Assembly: GCA_013153895.1 (NCBI GenBank)
Contig: JAADDN010000168.1
Location: 26,612 to 90,611 of the forward strand
From: Thermoproteota archaeon
GTDB lineage: Archaea; Thermoproteota; Thermoprotei; Thermoproteales; Thermocladiaceae
Direction: 5' to 3'
DNA length: 64,000 nucleotides
Both the position numbers and the translations under genes were made by a program. The notes beneath the pieces are model-generated. The model ran no database searches and was not told the origin of the DNA. It saw nothing but the letters and a program-made list of their open reading frames with translations. This document shows, piece by piece, positions 1 through 7,752 of the stretch; the first letter of the stretch is position 1, and each line of letters begins with the position of its first letter.

Positions 1-192
1 TACCTCTCCATGTACATGTTCCTCTCCTATTCTTCTAAGCTCTATCCTGTTAAGTATTGTTCTATTAGGCTTATAGTAGAGGTCTAATACTGTCTCTATA
101 TCATTGTTGAAATATGCTATACAGTAACTACCTGTCTCTACATATTTTCCACCATATTTATCTACTAGTCTTCTAAGCTGTTCACAGTTCAT
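1..192 (-). CDS. Small protein of unknown function, C-terminus cut by window edge
   Basis: The gene starts with ATG at 192 and reads leftward off the window edge, so 64 residues are visible. Its ATG overlaps the stop of the upstream gene (ATGA), which implies translational coupling. The N-terminus follows the pattern Met-Asn-Cys, two leucine-spaced turns of helix, Lys-x-Gly-Gly-Lys and then Cys-x-x-Tyr-Phe. The same layout occurs at the start of the gene at 53334 and, more weakly, at 53663, so I take these as distant paralogs. I recognise no named family. Confidence 0.7.
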   Translation of the reverse strand, partial: MNCEQLRRLVDKYGGKYVETGSYCIAYFNNDIETVLDLYYKPNRTILNRIELRRIGEEHVHGEV

Positions 193-491
193 ATCTCCTC
201 ACATACTAGCTCCAGTATGAGTCTACCGTTTCTACTTGTTTTAACTATTCTACACTTCATATCTGCCCTGACATCGCAGAGCTTAGGCAGTAGATATGTT
301 CTGAATAGTGCTTCACATATATGTGCTACTCCTCTAGGCATTGTACATGTTTCTCCCTGTTCTAGACATCCTCTACATATCAGCTCTCCATCTATTATAT
401 CAACTTCCCTACACTTCTCTCTCAACATTCTAACAATATCCTCTCGATACCTCTCCTCGCTAAGTCTAGCTATCTTCTCGAAAATACTCAT
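189..491 (-). CDS. Hypothetical 100-residue cysteine-bearing protein
   Basis: This is the second gene of a leftward operon. It overlaps its upstream neighbour by 4 nt and a GAGGTGA ribosome binding site lies about 8 nt before the ATG, as expected for an internal operon gene. The protein has a helical N-terminus, a central Cys-x-x-Cys followed by Cys (around residues 39-48) and two further cysteines, which could bind a metal or form disulfides. No family recognised. Confidence 0.75.
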   Translation of the reverse strand: MSIFEKIARLSEERYREDIVRMLREKCREVDIIDGELICRGCLEQGETCTMPRGVAHICEALFRTYLLPKLCDVRADMKCRIVKTSRNGRLILELVCEEI

Positions 492-928
492 CTCTTCACC
501 TCTCTAAGATACTCCTCGACAGCTTTCCTAGTAGCCATGTTTACAGCCTCCATTCCTGAGAAGACACAGTCATATAGGTTAGAGAGGTTCTTCTCACGTA
601 GAGCAATGTGACAGTAATTTACTAGATCTTTCAGCCTGCTCTTCCTCTTCTCAAGCTCAGTGTTTACACATGTCATGAACCTGTTAAAGTCTCTATGTTT
701 CTTATACTCGCTGTAACAGTTTATAAAGATATCATTAATATTTTTATACTCATTATCTAACTGTTTTGCTACACATTTCTTAAATTCTTTAGGGTCAGAA
801 ATATTTAAACATGAGGAGACTATGCTCACAAGATGTTTGCCTGGGTCAAACTTTGATGTGTCTAAATATTCTTCTACTGGCTTCACACGGCTTATTATGG
901 TTATGAACCTGTCAGCTATGTTACTCAT
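488..928 (-). CDS. Helical cysteine-rich protein, paralog of the gene at 47585
   Basis: I place the start at ATG 928 rather than at an upstream TTG (952), because a TATA-like CAAATAAATA at 950-959 then sits 22-31 nt upstream, fitting a leaderless transcript. The 146-residue product is predicted to be all-helical with cysteines at regular spacing. It shares with the 47585 product the pattern Cys, about 8 residues, His-Arg/Asp-Asp-Phe-Asn-Lys/Arg-Phe, x-x-Cys-Val, then a later Cys and a C-terminal amphipathic helix. The two are paralogs of unknown function. The gene heads the leftward operon that runs off the window. Confidence 0.75.
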   Translation of the reverse strand: MSNIADRFITIISRVKPVEEYLDTSKFDPGKHLVSIVSSCLNISDPKEFKKCVAKQLDNEYKNINDIFINCYSEYKKHRDFNRFMTCVNTELEKRKSRLKDLVNYCHIALREKNLSNLYDCVFSGMEAVNMATRKAVEEYLREVKR

Positions 929-931
929 CGA

Positions 932-959
932 TAGATCTATATACTCTATCAAATAAATA
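932..959. promoter_or_regulatory. Divergent overlapping TATA-type promoters
   Basis: CTATATACTC (around 935-944) lies about 26 nt before ATG 968 on the plus strand, and CAAATAAATA (950-959) about 26 nt before ATG 928 on the minus strand. The two boxes lie inside 40 nt, so initiation in one direction may exclude the other. Confidence 0.45.
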
Positions 960-967
960 CTATCCTA

Positions 968-1096
968 ATGTTCAGAAGGAGAAAAGAGGAGAAGGAAGGA
1001 AAGAAGGAGAACATTCTAGATGAGGTGCTTGGGCTTGGAGAGAAGAAAAAGAAGGGAGATATGTGTATTGAGACTGACTGGAGAAGCAGCTGCTAG
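968..1096 (+). CDS. Small 42-residue highly charged protein
   Basis: A short plus-strand frame starting ATG at 968 encodes a protein very rich in Lys, Arg and Glu with two cysteines near its C-terminus. It has a TATA-like box 26 nt upstream and ends by overlapping the TFB stop by 4 nt in convergent orientation. No family recognised; the support is position, promoter and purine-rich codon use. Confidence 0.45.
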   Translation: MFRRRKEEKEGKKENILDEVLGLGEKKKKGDMCIETDWRSSC

Positions 1097-1953
1097 CATA
1101 TTTCAATGCTTAGATTCTTATCAAGCAGATCAAAGTTCTTGTACACCATGTTTCCACATATGCCTCTTCTAATAGCCTCCTCCATGATCTTCATATGGTT
1201 TCCCACACGCAGCTTCTTTGCAAGTACAGCAACTAGTAGATAGGTTAGGCACTGTATTGACTGGTAGTGGTACTCTCTTACTGTCCTGTTCTTTAATAGT
1301 GTAATAGCTATCTTATATATTAATGGTCTAAATTGTTCATCTACATATTTAACTGCTTCTTCAAGTATTGGAACATACATTATCTCTTCTTTTATATATT
1401 TTGTAAACATTTTCTTTGCTTCTGGAAAATATTTATGATCTACCCTTATCTTCTTCAGAATATATGTCATAGTCTTATAATGTATTCTAATCTTCTTACT
1501 ATACTGTACATATAGTATCATCATTATCTTAACAAGTTTAAGCGTTCTCGTAGGGTCTCTAGTCTCATGTAGGAGACTTTCAACTATTTTTCTAAACGTT
1601 TCTAGTGGAATGTCAGATGTCTCTACCCTAATGTTCAGCATCTCGTTATATGCTCTCAGTGTTGATTCTAGTGCTGTGTCAAGTATTCTCCTTACCTCGT
1701 CTTCAAATGTTCTTATTCCTATCTTCTTCTTCTCCTCTATACTTATCCTGGATCCTATCATTGTTACCTTTGTTCTCTGTATATGCATACGTGCTAGATA
1801 TTGTTCTGGTGTATATGCTCTTGGTTCTGGATGTTCTATGTCTATTACTCTCTCCTGTATCACTGTTCCACAGTTTGTACATATGTATTCTCCTCTCTCT
1901 ATGTCTAGTACTATTCTATCTGATCCACAGTATGGGCAGCGTTCTACTGCCAT
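1093..1953 (-). CDS. Divergent transcription initiation factor B (TFB)-like protein
   Basis: The 286-residue product begins with a zinc ribbon (Cys-Pro-Tyr-Cys at residues 6-9 and Cys-Thr-Asn-Cys at about 25-28, with the typical ...GTVI.ER spacing), followed by a helical region of about 200 residues in place of the two cyclin folds. TFB recruits RNA polymerase to TATA-bound TBP. The helical core is strongly diverged from host TFBs, so it may direct polymerase to the element's own promoters or act as a dominant variant (inference). A small coupled frame overlaps its start and a perfect inverted repeat lies upstream. Confidence 0.8.
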   Translation of the reverse strand: MAVERCPYCGSDRIVLDIERGEYICTNCGTVIQERVIDIEHPEPRAYTPEQYLARMHIQRTKVTMIGSRISIEEKKKIGIRTFEDEVRRILDTALESTLRAYNEMLNIRVETSDIPLETFRKIVESLLHETRDPTRTLKLVKIMMILYVQYSKKIRIHYKTMTYILKKIRVDHKYFPEAKKMFTKYIKEEIMYVPILEEAVKYVDEQFRPLIYKIAITLLKNRTVREYHYQSIQCLTYLLVAVLAKKLRVGNHMKIMEEAIRRGICGNMVYKNFDLLDKNLSIEIC

Positions 1954-2078
1954 GATGATCTCCTTTTTAGTTGTTCATATTCTTCGTCTGTGATTTTTAT
2001 TATATATTGCTCCTCAATGTTATGCTTTCTTCTTTTTATTCTTATCTTTATGTGATGTGGTTGATAGTGTTCAGACAC
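1944..2078 (-). CDS. Candidate 44-residue basic leader protein coupled to TFB
   Basis: A minus-strand frame with a possible GTG start at 2078 runs into the TFB start, ending at a TAG that overlaps the first TFB codons. The product is rich in His, Lys, Arg and Glu. Its start codon lies inside the inverted repeat at 2073-2097, so translation could be sensitive to that hairpin. The start is uncertain; a non-coding leader is the alternative. Confidence 0.4.
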   Translation of the reverse strand: MSEHYQPHHIKIRIKRRKHNIEEQYIIKITDEEYEQLKRRSSWQ

Positions 2079-2097
2079 GTGGATGTTCCACGTGTCT
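2073..2097. promoter_or_regulatory. Perfect 11-bp inverted repeat in the TFB leader
   Basis: The arms AGACACGTGGA and TCCACGTGTCT flank a 3-nt loop (TGT). The repeat sits between the 70-residue gene at 2118 and the TFB gene, both transcribed leftward. It could be an operator dyad, an RNA hairpin controlling TFB translation, or an attenuator. It lacks the T-run expected of a simple terminator. Confidence 0.7.
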
Positions 2098-2117
2098 ATT
2101 ATTTAAGTGTTTCATCT

Positions 2118-2330
2118 TTATGAGTATATTATTATTCTGTTCTCTGTCTTCTCTATTCCGATTCTTCTGTCTCCTATCTTTACTATGTAGTGGTCTCTTG
2201 TTACTCTATGGATCTCTGCACGTATTTTCAATTCTTTTGTTACCTGTATGAGAATGTCTTCTAAGTCTATGTTCTCTGGTATGTCTTCAATATATGTTAT
2301 TTTTATTTTCCTGCTCTCCTGCTTCTGCAC
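2118..2330 (-). CDS. Hypothetical 70-residue protein
   Basis: The frame uses a GTG start at 2330. A TATA-like TTAATAAAT lies about 25 nt upstream on the minus strand, so the gene is probably leaderless and first in the transcript that includes TFB. The sequence alternates short strands and one helix (Lys/Glu-rich), a small alpha/beta protein. No family recognised. It could be a partner or regulator of the TFB encoded next. Confidence 0.65.
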   Translation of the reverse strand: MQKQESRKIKITYIEDIPENIDLEDILIQVTKELKIRAEIHRVTRDHYIVKIGDRRIGIEKTENRIIIYS

Positions 2331-2336
2331 ATGTTA

Positions 2337-2350
2337 ACCTATTTATTAAG
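2337..2350. promoter_or_regulatory. AT-rich divergent promoter region
   Basis: ATTTATTAAG at 2341-2350 reads as a TATA-like box in both directions: about 26 nt before ATG 2371 on the plus strand, and close to the expected distance from GTG 2330 on the minus strand. No ribosome binding site precedes either start. Confidence 0.5.
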
Positions 2351-2370
2351 GTTTTTAAAACATGTTTAAC

Positions 2371-3969
2371 ATGGGTCATCTCCGCCATGATCAGGAGAGA
2401 GCGGTTTCACATGTATTAAAATGTCTTGAGAGGAGGAGGGTGACTGTTCTTAGGGCTCCTACAGGTTTTGGAAAGACTCTTACTGGGATCGAGATTGCTA
2501 GGAGGTGGGGTGAGTCTACTGTTGTAGCGGTTCGTACTAGGAATCAGCTGTCTAGATATGTTGAGGATATGGTATTATTCTATAATGATGTTCCTAGGAT
2601 TCTTCTTAATAGATTGTTAACATGTTTTAAATATGGTAGTAACTGTAAGTCATGCTTGTTTAACAATGTTCTTGATAAGAAGGTAATTATCAGTAATAGA
2701 CTATTTGATCCATATAGTAGAGATGTCTTATACTTTTTCAGGAGTAGGGGAGCATGTTTGTATAGGTCTTTCACGTCTATTGACTCTAATCTGACTGTCT
2801 GTACGTATCCTTTCATTATTCATTCGCGTCTTCGTAGGAGGATTGGTTCTCCTTCTCTGTTGATTATTGATGAGGCTCATAATATTGAGAATATTACTTC
2901 TATTGTCATAGATGTTAATAGGGTTCTGAGATTGTTATCAATGTTTCTTGATGTTGTTAAGAGGAGGAGAATACGTGATAGTATGGTTCTTCACTGTATG
3001 AATAATGTGATGACCTATATACGGTCTGTTAAGAATCTTGATCATGTTAGGGAGATTCTTACATGTCTTGAGACAGTTTTCTCGCGTCTCTTCTCTGATT
3101 CTTCTCCTCCTCTAGAGCTTGCTGAGCTTTTTGTTGAGGTTTGTTCATGTTTTGAGACTGTTCTTGAGATGGGTCTGGACTATATTACATATGATAATAA
3201 CATGTTAATGTTTAGGACTCTTGATCTTGAGATGATTGGAAGGTTTCTAGAGCAGTTTGATAGGGTTGTCCTCATGTCTGCTACCCTGCCTGATAGATGG
3301 TTTCTGCGCCAGGTATGGGGTATAGATGATGTTGAGGTTATAGATGTTGATTATAGGTATGATAATATTTCTATAAGTATTATACCTGATGTCACGTCTA
3401 GATTCTCTAGACGTAGTGTAGAGATGTATCGTTCTACTGCTGCTATTCTTGATCGTATAGTGTCTAGGGCTGATAAGAATGTTCTGATCTTCTTCCCATC
3501 ATATGAATATCTTAGAAACACGGCAAGACACATGAGGACCAGGATAGAACAGGTATCAGATATAGGCGAGGCTGTTAAGCTTGCTAGAGAGGGAAAACAT
3601 GTATATGCAGATGTCATCGGTGGAAGACTTAGCGAGGGTATAGAGCTTGTGGATAGGGTGAGGAGGACTCTACTTGTTTCTGATCTAACTGTTGTTGGGA
3701 TACCATATCCAAAATATGATGAATATATGAGAAGACTGTTGAAAAGGCTTGAAGATAGAGGCATAAGACCAGAAGTATATCTAATAGAGAAGGCTTGGAC
3801 TGGTGTTAGACAGGCGATAGGTAGAGCATGTAGGTTAGGATATAGTGGGCATGTAAGAATATGGCTTCTAGATGAGAGGTATAGGTCTGAGATATGGCTT
3901 AGAAAGATATATACATTGAGTAGAGATGTTAGGATAGTACCTGCATGTTCTATAATAGGTCTATCTTAG
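2371..3969 (+). CDS. XPD/Rad3-type SF2 DNA helicase
   Basis: Walker A Ala-Pro-Thr-Gly-Phe-Gly-Lys-Thr lies near residue 35, the DEAH box near residue 170, and a late motif VI with Gln-x-x-Gly-Arg-x-x-Arg near residue 490. Four cysteines between motifs I and II (Cys, then Cys-x-x-Cys, then a distant Cys) match the iron-sulfur cluster insertion of the XPD/DinG group, which unwinds DNA 5' to 3'. ATG 2371 is preferred over 2362 because of TATA spacing. The gene stands alone on the plus strand amid leftward genes and overlaps the convergent gene at its 3' end by about 20 nt. Its first two thirds are rich in T-ending codons, its end in A-ending ones. Confidence 0.85.
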   Translation: MGHLRHDQERAVSHVLKCLERRRVTVLRAPTGFGKTLTGIEIARRWGESTVVAVRTRNQLSRYVEDMVLFYNDVPRILLNRLLTCFKYGSNCKSCLFNNVLDKKVIISNRLFDPYSRDVLYFFRSRGACLYRSFTSIDSNLTVCTYPFIIHSRLRRRIGSPSLLIIDEAHNIENITSIVIDVNRVLRLLSMFLDVVKRRRIRDSMVLHCMNNVMTYIRSVKNLDHVREILTCLETVFSRLFSDSSPPLELAELFVEVCSCFETVLEMGLDYITYDNNMLMFRTLDLEMIGRFLEQFDRVVLMSATLPDRWFLRQVWGIDDVEVIDVDYRYDNISISIIPDVTSRFSRRSVEMYRSTAAILDRIVSRADKNVLIFFPSYEYLRNTARHMRTRIEQVSDIGEAVKLAREGKHVYADVIGGRLSEGIELVDRVRRTLLVSDLTVVGIPYPKYDEYMRRLLKRLEDRGIRPEVYLIEKAWTGVRQAIGRACRLGYSGHVRIWLLDERYRSEIWLRKIYTLSRDVRIVPACSIIGLS

Positions 3970-4783
3970 TCTCTATCATGTCTATACTGTTCTCTCTGGC
4001 AATCTCCTCAAGCTTCTTAGTAATGTCCTGCATCTCCTCTCCTAGACCGCTATCCTCTATCTTTCTAATTATTCTCATTATCTCGCTACGTATCTTCCCT
4101 GTTATTAGTATAGGATTGTTCCTGTACTCTCTCTCAAGCTTCTTCAGGAGCTGTCTAAGATCTCTAACCTCTTCACGTATACCTGCTTTTACAAGCTCTA
4201 TCATAGTCTCTCTCTGCCTCTCGAAGAGGTCTGCAAGAGACCTATCTGGGAGATACTTCTCAGCTATCTCTCTAGGCAACATCGGGAGGTAGAATACTTT
4301 AAATCTCTCTGCAATGTTCTTGCTCACTATTCTCGAAACATATGCTTCCCAGCTTATCTTCTCGTTCTCCTCTATTATTCTCCTAGCCTCTTCAACATAT
4401 TTTAAAACTTGTTCAATATCTCTCCATACATTTCTCTTAGAACTCTTCCTATAGTATAATTTATCTATTTTTCCTTCTATAAGAAACCTTTTAAGATCGT
4501 TCTCAAACTGTTCCAGTTCTTTTCTATGTTTTTCTGCGGCTTTCTCTATTTTTGGTATGTTTGCTACCTTTGTAATATACATGTCTGTATACTTTATATG
4601 TATGGTATATTTTGATAGTTCATGTCTCCATCTGTTATATAATGCTCTTAGATAGTCTCCAAAGTATTTTAATGGGTTAAGTATCTTGCTCCCATATTTC
4701 AGCCCTGTCTTTGTGTCTATAAGCTTGAAGATTACTGATAGCTGTCCTGGGCTTGGGTGGTCATATGTTACTAAGGTTAACAT
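3950..4783 (-). CDS. Coiled-coil protein of unknown function
   Basis: The 277-residue product has a short beta-type N-terminus (about residues 1-60) and then long charged helices (Glu/Lys/Arg-rich) likely to form coiled coils in its middle and C-terminal parts. It is the last gene of the leftward group and overlaps the end of the XPD-like helicase gene. Position next to the replication genes suggests, but does not prove, a structural or replication-accessory role. Confidence 0.7.
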   Translation of the reverse strand: MLTLVTYDHPSPGQLSVIFKLIDTKTGLKYGSKILNPLKYFGDYLRALYNRWRHELSKYTIHIKYTDMYITKVANIPKIEKAAEKHRKELEQFENDLKRFLIEGKIDKLYYRKSSKRNVWRDIEQVLKYVEEARRIIEENEKISWEAYVSRIVSKNIAERFKVFYLPMLPREIAEKYLPDRSLADLFERQRETMIELVKAGIREEVRDLRQLLKKLEREYRNNPILITGKIRSEIMRIIRKIEDSGLGEEMQDITKKLEEIARENSIDMIETKIDLL

Positions 4784-4816
4784 GATATTAATATGATTAG
4801 AAGGTTTTTAACAGGA

Positions 4817-5803
4817 CTAACGTATATTCTCTACTAGACTTCCAATCCTCTTCTTGAAGTCCTCCACAAGCTTCTGCTTCATCTTCCTGCTCAGCTCGGC
4901 ATTATCTATCAAGCATAGTACTACCTCTACCATGTTCCTAGTATAGTCTATACACATCTTCACGTTCTCCTCATCTTTGAACAGTGTCCTCTCTATATCC
5001 TCTCCTAGGACTGCTCGAACAATCCTTCTCACACCCTCAACATTTTCAACATTAAGTACAGGATTCCCATTACCCTCAGATACTGATATAGTCTGAACAT
5101 TCTCCTCCCTCTCTCTACTCTCCTCCTCCTCTCCCTTTCCTCTCTCCTCTTCTTTCTCCTCCTCCGCTATCTTCTCGATCTCTTCTCTTGGTGGTCCAGC
5201 TTCCTCTACTGTCTCTTCTTTCTCCGTCTCCTCATGCTCCTCCTTCTTCTCTACTGGTTTAACTATCTGGTAGTGGAGGTATGTTATTACTCTGATATTT
5301 GCCTTCGTTGTCTCTGGATTGAACGCGTACATTACTACTAGGTCTCCCTCACTTGCCTCTCCGTTCAGTTTCATTCCTTTTATAGAGAAGTCTCCTATTA
5401 GAAGGCTCTCCTTTCCGTCTACTGTATCTAGCCAATATCTTACTCCGCTCCTGGCTTTTCTTAGGACGCCCATATATTTTGGTGGCAGCTTTCCACTGTA
5501 CTCGCTATATGATATTATCTCTGTTATCCTGTTACCGAATACTCTTGCTCTCAGCTCTACACATTTAAGGTCCTGTAACATGTATACTATCTCTGTAACC
5601 TTATCATCTAGTCTAGCTACTAGTACCCTTTCTTGTCCATCAACTAGGCATGCTAGCTGGACCTCTCTAGATCCTACACGTGCATCTATCGCTATCATCT
5701 TCCTCTCCTCTCCAAGCGGTATGCCGCTGCTAGCCCTGTTTCTGAACTCTCTAAGCTTCTCCTCAAGCGCTTTGAGGACCTCCTCACTTATCTCGAAGCT
5801 CAT
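4817..5803 (-). CDS. Acidic-linker protein, possibly ssDNA-binding-like
   Basis: The 328-residue product has a beta-rich N-terminal half (about residues 35-185), a long Glu-rich low-complexity linker (about 190-245) and a small helical C-terminal domain (about 255-328). A beta-rich domain followed by an acidic tail recalls single-strand binding proteins, but I cannot show an OB fold by eye, so this is a guess. A GGTGA ribosome binding site precedes the ATG, which overlaps the upstream stop by 4 nt, so it is co-translated with the gene at 5800-6300 beside the replication genes. Confidence 0.65.
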   Translation of the reverse strand: MSFEISEEVLKALEEKLREFRNRASSGIPLGEERKMIAIDARVGSREVQLACLVDGQERVLVARLDDKVTEIVYMLQDLKCVELRARVFGNRITEIISYSEYSGKLPPKYMGVLRKARSGVRYWLDTVDGKESLLIGDFSIKGMKLNGEASEGDLVVMYAFNPETTKANIRVITYLHYQIVKPVEKKEEHEETEKEETVEEAGPPREEIEKIAEEEKEEERGKGEEEESREREENVQTISVSEGNGNPVLNVENVEGVRRIVRAVLGEDIERTLFKDEENVKMCIDYTRNMVEVVLCLIDNAELSRKMKQKLVEDFKKRIGSLVENIR

Positions 5804-6300
5804 GCTGTGTCACCTAGAGTGAGCTTGCTATGTGCAACCTTCATACAATCTATTACAAAGTTTCTTACACGTTCAGGCAATATATCGAGAAAGGTGTAGT
5901 AGAGGAGAAGAGCAACATGTATAATATTGCAGAGGCTTAACCTCATATTATTGAACGGGTATACATGATTATATGATTGTAAAAGTTTGAGCTTTATAAC
6001 ATTTAGAAGAACAGCAGTATCATATTTTATACCTATATTAACATAATTCTTCTTCTTTCCAAGTTTCTGTAGATTAACAAGACTGTTCTCAAGTCCGCTT
6101 CCTAGATTATTAACGATTCTTTCAACCTCCTCCAGCTCCTTTATCAGGTTGTCGTCTATTGTTCCTAGGTCAACTATTTCTGTTCTCTCTCCATCGTTTC
6201 TATTTCTCTTCTTCTTACCGTACTTTCCTATACTTTTCTCCTCTCTCTCAAGCTCTTTCAAAATCTCTTCCAGCTTCTCGAGGTCCTCTCCCTCTTTCAT
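5800..6300 (-). CDS. Hypothetical charged helical protein
   Basis: The 166-residue product begins with a Glu/Lys-rich helix (about residues 1-35), a basic patch with Gly-Lys-Lys-Lys, another amphipathic helix, and a more hydrophobic C-terminal half with several His and Cys. It is the first gene of a two-gene unit with the acidic-linker protein, overlapping by 4 nt. No family recognised. Confidence 0.65.
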   Translation of the reverse strand: MKEGEDLEKLEEILKELEREEKSIGKYGKKKRNRNDGERTEIVDLGTIDDNLIKELEEVERIVNNLGSGLENSLVNLQKLGKKKNYVNIGIKYDTAVLLNVIKLKLLQSYNHVYPFNNMRLSLCNIIHVALLLYYTFLDILPERVRNFVIDCMKVAHSKLTLGDTA

Positions 6301-6363
6301 ACATGTTCTAGGTTTATTACCTTTTTAAGTCGCAAGTTCACGATTAGTGTATTTTTATGATTA

Positions 6364-7752
6364 TTATTCCTCTACTAGTTCTTTCACTGTTCTAATTTTT
6401 ACTGGTCTGCTGAGTCTCTGGTACCAGTCTCCTCTAACCACATTTGCATAATGTCTCAATGTTTCTATCATTGCTTCCCATGATCGCACGTCTAGTAGCA
6501 CGACGGTGTGCTCCATGTCTCTCCTCCTGTTTGATCTATAGTATGACTGTACGTTCACTGCATTGTTCATTATCCGTACCATGTCATATGCTAGGTCTAG
6601 ATCATCATCACAGTATCCATGTGTCATATACGTAGGGTCTGCTCCTGTAGGTGTCTGATATAGGCAGAAGATGATGTCTGTATCTGGTAGTGATACTCCT
6701 CTGAACCATCTTCCACGTGTTGTCCATATTATTACCTGTATGTTCTCACCATAGTGTGGCGGTTCTCTACATGATACGTCGCTTCTCACATCTATTCCAC
6801 GTTCTCTCAACATTTCTTCCAGTCTAAGAGTTATCTGATAGTTCTTTGACGCTATTCCAATACTTTTACCCCTATCTACGAGATCTATAACAGTCTCGGC
6901 TAGCTCAGGTACCCATCTTGAGGGGCTAAGGTATTTTCCTGCTCTCTGCTCTATGCCTTCTATACTTGAGAGGTACTGTGGATAGAGCGCATATCTGTCA
7001 AGTACCTGTGCACGTATCCCAGCGTAGTATATTGTATATGTCTGTGGAATATTGAAACATGATATGACACGTGGATGCAGTGTAGCAGAGATGAGAACTG
7101 TCAGCCGACCTAGAGGAAGCTCAGGACGGTAGAAGTAGAGGTTTCCGAACTGTATCACGGAACGGAGCACGCGTCTAACAACCTCTCTCCAGTATCTGTC
7201 CCTTCTCATGTTTCTTACAGCATGTTCAAGCTCTCTCCTGGTGAATGCGAGTCTATATAGGTCTGCTAGACTGTCAGCCTCATCTATGACTAGTATAGTA
7301 CGGTTAAATACTCTACTATTCATAAGATAGAGAACATAGAGAAGATTATGAGTCATAACCCATATATGTCCACTACCCTGAAAGAACTCACGTATCTGAG
7401 ACCTGAACTCGCAGTACGATTCTCCGCATTCACCACATGTACGTACAAGATTGTAAAGATATTCAAGAATGTTAGAGCAGTCATGTATGCTATCTCTAAC
7501 ATGTGGACAAGTCTCCTCCTTGCTCCTAATCATCTCTGCACTATATCCTAGCGATGGTATATACCTCTCCACAAGCCAGTTACGTAGACTACGTAAAGGT
7601 ACAGAAACTATTAGCCTAGTACCTAGTGCCCTAGCTAGAAGAATCATAGAGTAGACAACAGTCCTAGTCTTCCCACCACCTGGAAGACCATAGATATTTA
7701 ATATCTTGTTTCCAAGCCTATACATTGCTATTAGTGTCCTAGCATTAAGCAT
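6364..7752 (-). CDS. SF2 helicase with cysteine cluster (XPD/DinG-like)
   Basis: Walker A Gly-Leu-Pro-Gly-Gly-Gly-Lys-Thr is at residues 22-29 and a DEAD box near residue 156. Between them are five cysteines (Cys-x9-Cys-x14-Cys-x2-Cys-x4-Cys), placed like the iron-sulfur domain of XPD/DinG helicases. At 462 residues it is compact. Its start overlaps the end of the primase gene by 8 nt, so the pair forms a primase-helicase module right beside the gene-poor candidate origin. This is the best candidate for the replicative helicase of the element, although no MCM or hexameric helicase is seen (inference). Confidence 0.8.
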   Translation of the reverse strand: MLNARTLIAMYRLGNKILNIYGLPGGGKTRTVVYSMILLARALGTRLIVSVPLRSLRNWLVERYIPSLGYSAEMIRSKEETCPHVRDSIHDCSNILEYLYNLVRTCGECGESYCEFRSQIREFFQGSGHIWVMTHNLLYVLYLMNSRVFNRTILVIDEADSLADLYRLAFTRRELEHAVRNMRRDRYWREVVRRVLRSVIQFGNLYFYRPELPLGRLTVLISATLHPRVISCFNIPQTYTIYYAGIRAQVLDRYALYPQYLSSIEGIEQRAGKYLSPSRWVPELAETVIDLVDRGKSIGIASKNYQITLRLEEMLRERGIDVRSDVSCREPPHYGENIQVIIWTTRGRWFRGVSLPDTDIIFCLYQTPTGADPTYMTHGYCDDDLDLAYDMVRIMNNAVNVQSYYRSNRRRDMEHTVVLLDVRSWEAMIETLRHYANVVRGDWYQRLSRPVKIRTVKELVEE

